A stretch of DNA of 64,000 nucleotides, from NCBI RefSeq assembly GCF_000802365.1, contig NZ_JSZE01000016.1, forward strand, positions 35,783 through 99,782, given 5' to 3'. Shown in pieces: positions 56,101 to 64,000 of the stretch. The position numbers and the translations under genes are program-made. The notes beneath the pieces were generated by a model, which saw only the letters and a program-made list of their open reading frames with translations, made no database searches and was not told where the DNA came from. Numbering within the stretch: the first letter of the stretch is position 1; each line of letters begins with the position of its first letter. This stretch comes from Xanthomonas cannabis pv. cannabis. GTDB lineage: Bacteria > Pseudomonadota > Gammaproteobacteria > Xanthomonadales > Xanthomonadaceae.

Positions 56101-58177
56101 ACTTGCAGTAGCCACGCAGCAACGCGACCTGACGCCAGTGCAGGCCGGCGGCCAGAATCAGGCGATTGAAGCCGTCGTTTTCCGCATCGCCGTTCCAGAT
56201 GCGCTCGAAGGCTTCACCGAAGCTGGCGTCGGCGTTGGCCGCGTTGATCTTGCCGGCGGTGGATTCGACCTCGAAATCCTGGATGTAGACCGGCGTTTCG
56301 CCCACCTGCAGCCGATACGGCCGCTCGGAGATCACGCGCAGGCCCATGTTTTCCATCATCGGCATCGCGTCGGACAACGGAATGTCGTCGAGCTGGCGGT
56401 ACAGCTTCAGGCGCAGGCCTTCGCCGGCATCCAGGCGCATGCCGTCGTCGCGACGGATTTCCTGCAGGCTCAGATGTAGGTCATCGGGGCCATCCAGCGT
56501 GGCCAGGTGCTCGACATCGGACACTGCCGACTCGATCGACGAGTCCTCGATGTAACCGGCCGGCAGCGCGCGGCCGAAGTTGGCCGCCATGCGCAGGCCG
56601 TTGGCCTCGCCGTGGCGCGCCACCAGCGCTTCGCGCAGGGCGTCGCGCCAGTTGCGCAGCAGATGCGCCAGGCGCGATTCGAGTTCGGTGGTGTTGAACT
56701 CCAGCGCCTCGCCACTCTTGGGGCGCACGATCAGATGCAGCTGCGCCAATGGCGATTCGCCCAGCACCACGCTCGAATCGATGTACTCGCCATGCAGCGC
56801 GTCCTTCAACAGGCCTTCGATGCGCAGGCGCACGTCGGTGTTGAAGCGCTCGCGCGGGATGTACACCAAGGCGGAGATGAAGCGGCTGTATTTGTCGCGG
56901 CGCAGGAACATGCGGCTGCGCACACGCTCCTGCAGCCCCAGGATGCCGATCGCCGTGCGGTACAGCTCTTCCTCGTTGGACTGGAACAGCTCCTCGCGCG
57001 GCAGCGTTTCCAGGATGTGGCGCAACGCCTTGCCGCTGTGGCTGCTCGGGGTCAGCCCCGACTTGCTCATCACGTATTCGTGGCGCTGGCGCACCAGCGG
57101 GATTTCCCACGGGCGGCGGTTGTAGGCGCTGGAGGTGAACAGGCCCAGGAAGCGCTGCTCGCCGACGATGCGGCCCTTGGCATCGAATTCCAGGATGCCG
57201 ATGTAATCCATGTAGCCAACGCGGTGCACGCGCGAGCGCGCATTGGTCTTGGTCAGGATCAAGGCGTCCTTGAGCTTGGACGAGGCATTCAGGCCGTGCG
57301 CGGCCAGGGTGGTCACCGGGCGCGCCGGCGAGGTGTCGTGGCCGCGCATCAGGCCCAGGCCGGTCTCTTCCACCGGGGCCAGCACATCCTGGCCGCCCTG
57401 CTTCTCCACGCGGTATTCCCGGTAGCCGAAGAAGGTGAAGTGGTCGGCGGCGGCCCAGCGCAGGAACTCCTGCGCCTCGTGGCGGCTGATGTCGTCGATG
57501 GGCAGGCGGCGGGTGGCCAGGTCGTCGGCCAGCATCACCATCTTTTCGCGCATCGCGGCCCAGTCCTGCACGATGGCGCGCACCTCGGCCAGCACCTTGC
57601 GCACCGCCGCTTCCACCTTGGGCATCTCATCGGCCGGCTGGCGGTCGATCTCCAGCACCATCAGCGATTCGCTCTTGCCCTCGCCCACCGCGGTCAGCTT
57701 GCCGGCCTTGTCGCGCGCGATGCGCAGCACCGGGTGACCCAGCACGTGCACACCGATGCCCAGGTCCGACAGGGTCATGCTGACCGAGTCCACCAGGAAC
57801 GGCATGTCGTCGTTGACGATCTGCAGCAGCGTATGCGGCGACTCGTAGCCGTGGCTCTTCAGGGTGGGGTTGAACACGCGCACGTTGACCGTGCCGGCCT
57901 TGCGTACGCGGGCAAACTCCAGCATGTCCGACGCCAGCGCCGCCCATTGCTCGGGCGGATGATTGGGAAACTCGTCTTCTTCCATGCGCCGGTAGAAGTC
58001 GGCGGCGAACGCCTGGACCTCGCCCTGGCGGGCCGCCGGGTAGCGCTTGCGCAGTGCGGCAAACACCGGCTCGAGGGTGACCGCCTGCGGTTCGGTGGCA
58101 AGCACGGGGACGGCACGTTCGGCGACCGGTTTGACCGACGTCGTGGACGATTTCGGAGCGGCTTTCTTGGCTGTCAT
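53168..58177 (-). CDS. gdhB: Large NAD-specific glutamate dehydrogenase (about 180 kDa class)
   Basis: The 1669-residue cytosolic enzyme deaminates glutamate to 2-oxoglutarate with NAD. Its length fits the L_180 GDH class, with long regulatory arms around the catalytic core. The core is visible around [44 protein letters not shown], and the dinucleotide region around [17 protein letters not shown] and [19 protein letters not shown]. N-terminal ACT-like segments ([28 protein letters not shown]) are present. I chose the ATG at 58177 ([15 protein letters not shown]); the open frame to 58381 looks non-coding. It stands alone and could feed glutamate from the polyamine pathway into the citric acid cycle. 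Confidence 0.95.
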   Translation of the reverse strand: [1669 protein letters not shown]

Positions 58178-58433
58178 GAGAGCGCTGGGATGCTCGGTAG
58201 GAAAGCTGAATTGTACCGATGGACCGTGACAACGCCTTGCTGCATAGCGCAAATGCTCAGCGCCCGGCAGGCATCTTGGGGGTGCAGAAGCCGTATGGGT
58301 CTGAAGTTTCCAGCCGCTACCCGGCCGGGCGCCGCCGCCGATCGCCAGATCCGGCAAAGTCCGGCGCGACGCTTGGCACACAAGGCGTTGTGCAGACCGG
58401 ACGGGCTACGTCAAGGCTGTTTAAAAACTAAAC

Positions 58434-58449
58434 TGGACGGTATAGTCTA
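58434..58449. promoter_or_regulatory. Probable operator of the TetR regulator
   Basis: TGGACGGTATAGTCTA is an imperfect dyad: TGGAC and the reverse complement TAGAC agree at four of five positions around a six-base centre. It lies directly before the TetR start codon (58455), in an AT-rich patch (TTTAAAAACTAAAC) that probably holds the promoter. Confidence 0.5.
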
Positions 58450-58454
58450 CCGCC

Positions 58455-59114
58455 ATGACCCCTCGTTCCCCCCGTGCTGCCCGGCGTTCGGACTGCGATC
58501 GCCGCATCCATGCTGCCGTGCATACCTTGCTTGCCGAACGCGGAATGCGGCTGAGCATGGACGCGGTGGCCGAGCGCGCCGGCTGTTCCAAGCAAACGCT
58601 CTACAGTCACTACGGCTGCAAGGAGAACCTGCTGCGCGATGTGCTGCAGGACCACGTGCACCTGGCCACGGTGCCGCTGGACGCGGTCTCCGGCGATCTG
58701 CGCGAGGACCTGCTGGCCTTTGCGCTGGCCCATCTTGACCGCCTGAACAGCCCGGATGTGCTACAGACCTGTCGTCTGCTGGAAGCCGAGTCGCATCGGT
58801 TCCCGGATCAGTCCCAGCAAATTTTCCACGAAGGCGTGGTCGGCATGCAGCGACGTCTGGCGCATCGCTTCGAACAGGCGATGGCGGCCGGTCAGCTGCG
58901 CCATGACGATCCGCACTTCATGGCCGAGCTGCTGCTGAGCATGATCGTCGGGCTGGATTTCGATCGCCAACGGTTTCAGGTTCCCCATCGCGCCGGCCTG
59001 CCCGCCAGGCAGCAGTGGGCGCAGTTCGCCGTCGACACCTTTTTGCGGGCGTTTGCCGCGGCACCTGCCGCGCCTGCGCCGGCCCCGCTTTCTTTTCTCA
59101 CTTCAAGACCCTAA
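58455..59114 (+). CDS. TetR/AcrR-family repressor of the RND pump
   Basis: The 219-residue protein has an N-terminal TetR helix-turn-helix (residues about 15-65; LLAERGMRLSMDAVAERAGCSKQTLYSHYGCKENLL) and a C-terminal ligand domain with conserved AEFR-like features (LLEAESHRFPDQSQQIFHEG). It is upstream of and codirectional with the RND genes, with 14 bases before the adaptor, so it should repress its own operon. A dyad at 58434 is the likely site. Confidence 0.92.
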   Translation: MTPRSPRAARRSDCDRRIHAAVHTLLAERGMRLSMDAVAERAGCSKQTLYSHYGCKENLLRDVLQDHVHLATVPLDAVSGDLREDLLAFALAHLDRLNSPDVLQTCRLLEAESHRFPDQSQQIFHEGVVGMQRRLAHRFEQAMAAGQLRHDDPHFMAELLLSMIVGLDFDRQRFQVPHRAGLPARQQWAQFAVDTFLRAFAAAPAAPAPAPLSFLTSRP

Positions 59115-59128
59115 CGGAGTTCCTCCTG

Positions 59129-60445
59129 ATGATTGCCCCGCTCCGCACCTTCGGCCTGGCCTTGGCCATCACCGCGGCGCTCGCTGCCTGCAGCAAGCCC
59201 GAACAGCAGCAGGCGCCGCCGCCGCCGGAAGTGTCGGTGCTGGAAATGAAGCCGCAGACGCTGCCGCTGGAACGCGACCTGGTGGGTCGCCTGTCGGCGT
59301 TCCGCTCGGCCGACGTGCGCGCCCGCGTGGACGGCGTGCTGCTCAAGCGCCTGTACACCGAAGGCACCGACGTCAAGGAAGGCCAGCCGCTGTTCGAGAT
59401 CGACCCGATGCCGCTGCGGGCCACCCTGCTGCAGGCCCAAGGCCAGCTGGCCGCGGCCGAAGCGACCTACGCCAATGCCCAGATCGCCGCCAAGCGCGCG
59501 CGCAGCCTGGCGCCGCAGCAGTACGTCTCGCGCGCGGACATCGATAACGCCGAAGCCACCGAGCGCTCTTCCCGAGCCAGCGTGCAGCAGATGCGCGGCA
59601 TGGTCGAAGCGGCCCGGATCCAGCTGGGCTTTGCCAGCGTGACCTCGCCGATCACCGGCCGCGCCGGCATCCAGCGGGTGACCGAAGGCGCCCTGGTCGG
59701 TGCAGGCGAAGCCACCTTGCTGACCACGGTCGACCAGATCGACCCGCTGTACGTGAACTTCGCGATGAGCAGCGAAGAACTGGCCTCGCTGCGCCAGGCC
59801 CAGAGCAGCGGCAACGTGCAGCTCAGCGGCGACGGCAAGTCCACCATCAACGTGGAACTGGGCAACGGCACCCAATACCAGCACCCCGGCACGCTGGACG
59901 TGTCGGCGGTGACGGTGGACCCGAGCACCGGTGCGGTGTCGCTGCGCGCCACCCTGCCCAACCCGGAACTGTCGTTGCTGCCGGGTGCCTTCGTCACCTT
60001 CAAGGCCAGCCTCGGCCAGCGCAACAACGCCTATCTGGTGCCGCAGCAGGCCCTGCAGCGCGATGCGACCGGCGCGTATGCGCTGGTGCTGGGCAAGGAC
60101 GGCAAGGTGGTGCGCAAGAACCTTACCGTGGACGGCCAGCAGCAGGGTCAGTGGATCGTGACCGGCGGCGTGGCACCGGGCGACCAGGTCATCGTCGATG
60201 GCGTGCAGAAGGCCAAGGAAGGGCAGCCGGCCAAGGGCGTGCCGTGGAACCCGAACAAGCCGGCCGCAGGCGGCCAGCCCGGTCAGCCGGGCGCTCCCGG
60301 CGCGGCACCGGCCGCAGGCCAGGCCGGCAATACGCAGGCCGCACCGGCCGCCGACGCGGCCGATGCCGCGGCACCGGCGGCGCAGGAGCAGCCCAAGCAG
60401 GACGCGGCCGCGCAGCCGGCCGACTCCCAGTCCAAGCAGCAGTGA
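59129..60445 (+). CDS. RND efflux membrane fusion protein (AcrA/MexA-type)
   Basis: The 438-residue periplasmic adaptor lipoprotein has a signal ending at ALAACSK. Lipoyl and barrel segments are present (RVDGVLLKRLYTEGTDVKEGQPLFEIDP; ITGRAGIQRVTEGALVGAGE). The helical hairpin is AQGQLAAAEATYANAQIAAKRARSL, and the C-terminal tail is unusually long and rich in Ala, Pro and Gln (from about residue 375). The ATG at 59129 follows GGAG. It couples the inner-membrane pump to an outer membrane channel that is not in this operon. Confidence 0.93.
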   Translation: MIAPLRTFGLALAITAALAACSKPEQQQAPPPPEVSVLEMKPQTLPLERDLVGRLSAFRSADVRARVDGVLLKRLYTEGTDVKEGQPLFEIDPMPLRATLLQAQGQLAAAEATYANAQIAAKRARSLAPQQYVSRADIDNAEATERSSRASVQQMRGMVEAARIQLGFASVTSPITGRAGIQRVTEGALVGAGEATLLTTVDQIDPLYVNFAMSSEELASLRQAQSSGNVQLSGDGKSTINVELGNGTQYQHPGTLDVSAVTVDPSTGAVSLRATLPNPELSLLPGAFVTFKASLGQRNNAYLVPQQALQRDATGAYALVLGKDGKVVRKNLTVDGQQQGQWIVTGGVAPGDQVIVDGVQKAKEGQPAKGVPWNPNKPAAGGQPGQPGAPGAAPAAGQAGNTQAAPAADAADAAAPAAQEQPKQDAAAQPADSQSKQQ

Positions 60446-60457
60446 CGGAACCCGGAC

Positions 60458-63400
60458 ATGCCTAAGTTTTTTATCGAACACCCGATCTTTGCCTGGGTGG
60501 TGGCGATCCTGATCTCGCTTGCCGGCGTGATCTCGATCCTCAATCTGGGTATCGAGTCGTACCCCACGATTGCTCCGCCGCAGGTCACCGTCACCGCCAA
60601 CTTCCCCGGCGCCAGCGCCGACACCGCCGAAAAGGCGGTGACCCAGGTCATCGAGCAGCAGCTCACCGGTATCGACCACCTGCTGTATTTCAACTCGTCG
60701 TCGGCGTCCAACGGCCGCGTCACCATCACGCTGACCTTCGAAACCGGCACCGACGCGGATATCGCGCAGGTGCAGGTGCAGAACAAGGTGTCGCTGGCCA
60801 CGCCGCGTCTGCCATCGGAAGTCACCCAGCAGGGTGTGGTGGTGGCCAAGGCCAACGCCGGCTTCCTGATGGTGGCGGCACTGCGCTCGGACAACCCGTC
60901 GATCGACCGTGACGCGCTCAACGACATCGTCGGTTCGCGCGTGCTCGAGCAGATCTCGCGTGTGCCCGGCGTGGGCAGCACCAACCAGTTCGGCGCCGAG
61001 TACGCGATGAACATCTGGTTGAACCCGGAGAAGCTGCAGGGCTACAACCTGTCGGCCACCCAGGTGCTGACCGCGGTCCGCAACCAGAACGTGCAGTTCG
61101 CCGCCGGTTCGGTCGGCGCCGACCCGACCCCGCAAGGCATCAGCTTCACGGCCACGGTATCGGCGGAGGGGCGTTTCAGCTCGCCGGAAGAGTTCGAGAA
61201 CATCATCCTGCGCACCGACAACAATGGCGCCACCGTGCGCCTGAAGGATGTCGCACGCGTCTCGGTCGGCCCCAGCAACTACGGCTTCGACACCCAGTAC
61301 AACGGCAAGCCCACCGGTGCGTTCGGCATCCAGCTGTTGCCGGGCGCCAATGCGCTGAACGTGTCCGAGGCGGTCGGTGCCAAGCTCGACGAACTGCAGC
61401 CCACCTTCCCGCAGGGCGTGAGCTGGTTTGCGCCGTACGAATCGACCACCTTCGTGCGCATCTCCATCGAGGAAGTGGTCCACACGCTGGCCGAAGCCAT
61501 CGTGCTGGTGTTCCTGGTGATGCTGCTGTTCCTGCAGAACTTCCGCGCCACGGTCATCCCGACCCTGGTGATTCCGGTCGCGCTGCTGGGCACCTTCTTC
61601 GGCATGTACGCCATCGGCTTCACCATCAACCAGCTGACGCTGTTTGCGATGGTGCTGGCGATCGGCATCGTGGTCGATGACGCGATCGTGGTGATCGAGA
61701 ACGTCGAACGCATCATGAGCGAGGAGCATCTGGAGCCCAAGGCAGCCACGCAGAAGGCGATGACCCAGATCACCGGCGCGGTGGTGGCCATCACCGTGGT
61801 GCTGGCGGCGGTGTTCATCCCCTCCTCGCTGCAGCCCGGTGCGTCCGGTGCGATTTACAAGCAGTTCGCGCTGACCATCGCCATGTCGATGGGCTTCTCC
61901 GCGTTCCTGGCACTGACCTTTACCCCGGCGTTGTGCGCCAGCTTCCTCAAGGCCACCCATTCGGACAAGAAGAACTGGGTCTACCGCACCTTCGACAAGT
62001 ACTACGACAAGCTGGCGCACCGCTATGTGGGCGTGGTTGGCCACACCTTGAAGCGCTCGCCGCCGTGGATGATCGTGTTCGTGGTGCTGGTGGTGCTGTG
62101 CGGCTTCCTGTTCACGCGCATGCCGAGCAGCTTCCTGCCCGAAGAAGACCAGGGCTTTGCGGTGGCGATCGTGCAGCTGCCGCCGGGCGCGACCAAGATC
62201 CGTACCAACGAAGCCTTCGCGCAGATGCGTGCGGTGCTGGAAAAGCAGCCGGCGGTGGAAGGCATGCTGCAGATCGCCGGTTTCAGCTTCCTGGGTTCGG
62301 GCGAAAACGTGGGCATGGGCTTCATCCGGCTCAAGCCGTGGGAAGAGCGTGACGTCACTGCCGAGCAGTTGATCCAGCAGCTCAACGGCGCCTTCTACGG
62401 CATCAAGGGCGCGCAGATCTTCGTGGTCAACCTGCCCACCGTGCAGGGCCTGGGCCAGTTCGGCGGCTTCGACATGTGGCTGCAGGACCGCGCCGGTGCC
62501 GGCCAGGAGGCCTTGACCCAGGCGCGCAACATCGTGCTGGGCAAGGCCGCCGAAAAGGCCGACACCATGGTGGGCGTGCGCCCGAACGGGCTGGAAAATG
62601 CGCCGCAGCTGCAGTTGCACGTGGACCGCGTGCAGGCGCAGTCGATGGGGCTGGACGTCAGCGACATCTACAACTCGATCCAGCTGATGCTGGCACCGGT
62701 GTATGTCAACGACTACTTCTCCGAAGGCCGCATCAAGCGCGTCAACATCCGCTCCGACGACCAGTTCCGCACCGGCCCCGAGTCGTTGCGCAACTTCTTC
62801 AGCCCGAGCACGACCGCGGTAGGCGCCGACGGCCAACCCGGGATGATTCCGCTGAGCAATGTGGTCAAGGCCGAATGGACCTACGCGTCGCCGGCATTGA
62901 ACCGCTACAACGGGTATTCGGCGGTCAACATCGTCGGCAACCCGGCGCCCGGCGGCAGTTCCGGTCAGGCGATGACGGCGATGGAAGAGATCGTCAACAA
63001 CGACCTGCCACCGGGCTTCGGTTTCGACTGGAGCGGCATGTCGTACCAGGAAATCATTGCCGGTAACGCGGCGACGCTGCTGCTGGCGTTGTCGGTGGTG
63101 GTGGTGTTCCTGTGCCTGGCCGCACTCTACGAGAGCTGGTCGATTCCGGTGGCAGTGCTGATGGTGGTGCCGATCGGCGTGCTGGGCGCAATCGTGTTCT
63201 CGATGCTGCGCGGCCTGCCGAACGACCTGTACTTCAAGATCGGCATGATCACCGTCATTGGTCTGGCCGCGAAGAACGCGATCCTGATCGTGGAATTTGC
63301 GGTGGAGCAGCGCGCGGCGGGCAAGACCCTGCGCGAGGCTACCCTGGAAGCGGCGCATCTGCGTTTCCGCCCGATCCTGATGACCTCGTTCGCGTTCATC

Positions 63401-63628
63401 CTGGGTGTGTTGCCGCTGGCCATCTCCACCGGTGCCGGCGCCAACTCGCGTCACTCCATCGGTACCGGCGTGATCGGCGGCATGGTGTTCGCCACCGTGC
63501 TCGGCGTGATCTTCATCCCGCTGTTCTTCGTGGTGGTGCGCCGCATGCTGGGCGACAAGCTGGACGAGCAGTCCAAGGAATATCTGGTCGCACAGAACGA
63601 CTCAGGCACGCATCGCCCGGATCGTTGA
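60458..63628 (+). CDS. RND multidrug efflux transporter (AcrB/MexB type)
   Basis: The 1056-residue inner-membrane pump of the hydrophobe/amphiphile RND class starts MPKFFIEHPIFAWVVAILISL, typical for AcrB. The proton-relay pair D407/D408 lies in GIVVDDAIVVIENVERIM, with the same numbering as in AcrB. Twelve membrane helices are visible, with large periplasmic loops after the first and seventh. It lies 12 bases after the adaptor. No outer membrane factor follows; the lipoprotein at 18282 or a distant TolC-like gene could serve. It ends with a strong terminator. Confidence 0.95.
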   Translation: MPKFFIEHPIFAWVVAILISLAGVISILNLGIESYPTIAPPQVTVTANFPGASADTAEKAVTQVIEQQLTGIDHLLYFNSSSASNGRVTITLTFETGTDADIAQVQVQNKVSLATPRLPSEVTQQGVVVAKANAGFLMVAALRSDNPSIDRDALNDIVGSRVLEQISRVPGVGSTNQFGAEYAMNIWLNPEKLQGYNLSATQVLTAVRNQNVQFAAGSVGADPTPQGISFTATVSAEGRFSSPEEFENIILRTDNNGATVRLKDVARVSVGPSNYGFDTQYNGKPTGAFGIQLLPGANALNVSEAVGAKLDELQPTFPQGVSWFAPYESTTFVRISIEEVVHTLAEAIVLVFLVMLLFLQNFRATVIPTLVIPVALLGTFFGMYAIGFTINQLTLFAMVLAIGIVVDDAIVVIENVERIMSEEHLEPKAATQKAMTQITGAVVAITVVLAAVFIPSSLQPGASGAIYKQFALTIAMSMGFSAFLALTFTPALCASFLKATHSDKKNWVYRTFDKYYDKLAHRYVGVVGHTLKRSPPWMIVFVVLVVLCGFLFTRMPSSFLPEEDQGFAVAIVQLPPGATKIRTNEAFAQMRAVLEKQPAVEGMLQIAGFSFLGSGENVGMGFIRLKPWEERDVTAEQLIQQLNGAFYGIKGAQIFVVNLPTVQGLGQFGGFDMWLQDRAGAGQEALTQARNIVLGKAAEKADTMVGVRPNGLENAPQLQLHVDRVQAQSMGLDVSDIYNSIQLMLAPVYVNDYFSEGRIKRVNIRSDDQFRTGPESLRNFFSPSTTAVGADGQPGMIPLSNVVKAEWTYASPALNRYNGYSAVNIVGNPAPGGSSGQAMTAMEEIVNNDLPPGFGFDWSGMSYQEIIAGNAATLLLALSVVVVFLCLAALYESWSIPVAVLMVVPIGVLGAIVFSMLRGLPNDLYFKIGMITVIGLAAKNAILIVEFAVEQRAAGKTLREATLEAAHLRFRPILMTSFAFILGVLPLAISTGAGANSRHSIGTGVIGGMVFATVLGVIFIPLFFVVVRRMLGDKLDEQSKEYLVAQNDSGTHRPDR

Positions 63629-63651
63629 TCCCGGACAGGGCGTAGAACGAA

Positions 63652-63682
63652 AAGCCCCGGCAATGCCGGGGCTTTTTTTTTT
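63652..63682 (+). terminator. Rho-independent terminator of the RND operon
   Basis: Ten-base arms AAGCCCCGGC and GCCGGGGCTT with loop AAT run into a stretch of ten T at 63673-63682. It is a strong intrinsic terminator 23 bases after the pump gene. Confidence 0.93.
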
Positions 63683-63700
63683 GCGCAACAGTGGTGTCCC

Positions 63701-63766
63701 GTAGGAGCGCACCGGGGCGCGACGGGCATGAGCGGTAACGCCTGTCGCGCCCGGGTGCGCTCCTAC
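63701..63766. repeat. Hairpin repeat unit (GTAGGAGCGCACC family), copy 3
   Basis: Arms GTAGGAGCGCACCGGGGCGCGA and the inverted TCGCGCCCGGGTGCGCTCCTAC differ at one pair. It is the first unit of a tandem composite array that runs to the window end. The centre shares GGTAACGCC with copy 1. Confidence 0.85.
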
Positions 63767-63839
63767 GATGGGGGATTGGTGACAAGCCGTGCTCGGGCAA
63801 TGCCCGCACAGCGCGATCCGCAACACCCGCCAGACACTT

Positions 63840-63904
63840 GTAGGAGCGCCCCCGGGCGCGATGGGCTCTACCGATCCCCCCGTCGCGCCCAGGGGCGCTC
63901 CTAC
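63840..63904. repeat. Hairpin repeat unit (GTAGGAGCGCACC family), copy 4
   Basis: A variant with CGCCCCCGGG in the left arm is matched by a compensating AGGGGCGCTC in the right arm. It begins 139 bases after copy 3. The spacer shares GGGGATTGGTGACA and CCCGCACAGCGCGATCCGC with the next spacer. Confidence 0.85.
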
Positions 63905-63981
63905 GGGGTGTCGGGGATTGGTGACATGGCGTGATTGGAAAAGACCCGCACAGCGCGATCCGCGACGACCGCCACATTGTT

Positions 63982-64000
63982 GTAGGAGCGCACCCGGGCG
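63982..64000. repeat. Hairpin repeat unit, copy 5, truncated by the window end
   Basis: GTAGGAGCGCACCCGGGCG begins 142 bases after copy 4 and runs off the window. Confidence 0.85.

Larger units (their letters stand above)
63629..64000. other. Non-coding region after the RND operon
   Basis: It contains only the terminator and a tandem array of hairpin units with conserved spacers. Short open frames through the repeats are by-products of the palindromes and are not called. Confidence 0.7.

Noticed and set aside
59111..63454. Minus-strand frame of 1447 residues across the RND genes
   Set aside because: Antisense shadow of the adaptor and pump genes, rich in His, Arg and Asp.

Overview
The window is high-GC, densely coded chromosomal DNA from a gammaproteobacterium of the Xanthomonas/Stenotrophomonas group, most probably Xanthomonas. 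The reasons are the gene content and order (petAB, miaB-phoH-ybeY-corC, a very large NAD-glutamate dehydrogenase, an FdhF/FdhD pair with an OFA-type transporter) and the dispersed intergenic hairpins with the cores GTAGGAGCGCACC and CATCCGCCCTTCGGGCAC. These I recognise as typical of that genus from memory; I could not run a search. No rRNA, tRNA, CRISPR array, complete insertion sequence or prophage was found.

Layout. 1-1711 (minus): cytochrome b (cut by the window edge) and the Rieske protein of the bc1 complex. 2080-4086 (minus): a secreted lytic transglycosylase and a WYL-domain regulator, the latter divergent from a glutathione S-transferase across a perfect inverted repeat. 4860-12691 (plus): miaB, then phoH, a small secreted protein, ybeY, another secreted protein, a CorC-type protein and a DUF4105 membrane protein in a tightly overlapping operon, then corA. 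12933-14297 (minus): a succinate-semialdehyde-type dehydrogenase; 14560-14973: a lipoprotein.

15119-28008 (all minus): a polyamine block read as puuD-like, puuA-like, aminotransferase, potF, an emrA-emrB-outer membrane factor efflux cassette, potG, potH, potI. A second glutamine-synthetase-like gene and a puuB-like oxidase diverge from it (28156-30848). Together they would import putrescine and degrade it through gamma-glutamylated intermediates, and the dehydrogenase at 12933 could finish the route to succinate. 30949-32836: a REC-REC-GGDEF protein and a bacteriohemerythrin. 32909-39746 (minus): an MHS-type transporter, then an OFA transporter, fdhD, an FdhF/YdeP-type molybdopterin oxidoreductase and a small helix-turn-helix-like gene. 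40121-44388: an omega-aminotransferase, a ParB-like protein and a DUF445 membrane protein. 44540-49654: a large CHASE-PAS-PAS hybrid kinase followed by a REC-HD-GYP protein. 50135-51562: a DHA2 drug exporter.

51563-53167 is the least ordinary part. A visibly AT-richer PIN-like gene lies between near-identical 19-base direct repeats. It faces a small unknown gene on the minus strand whose leader can fold into a long stem enclosing a GAAA-loop hairpin and a second hairpin, with a seven-base pseudoknot and a separate hairpin that hides the Shine-Dalgarno sequence and start codon. I regard this leader as the best candidate for an undescribed system. The window ends with the giant NAD-glutamate dehydrogenase (53168-58177, minus), a TetR-RND efflux operon (58455-63628, plus) and a tandem array of composite hairpin repeats that runs off the right edge.
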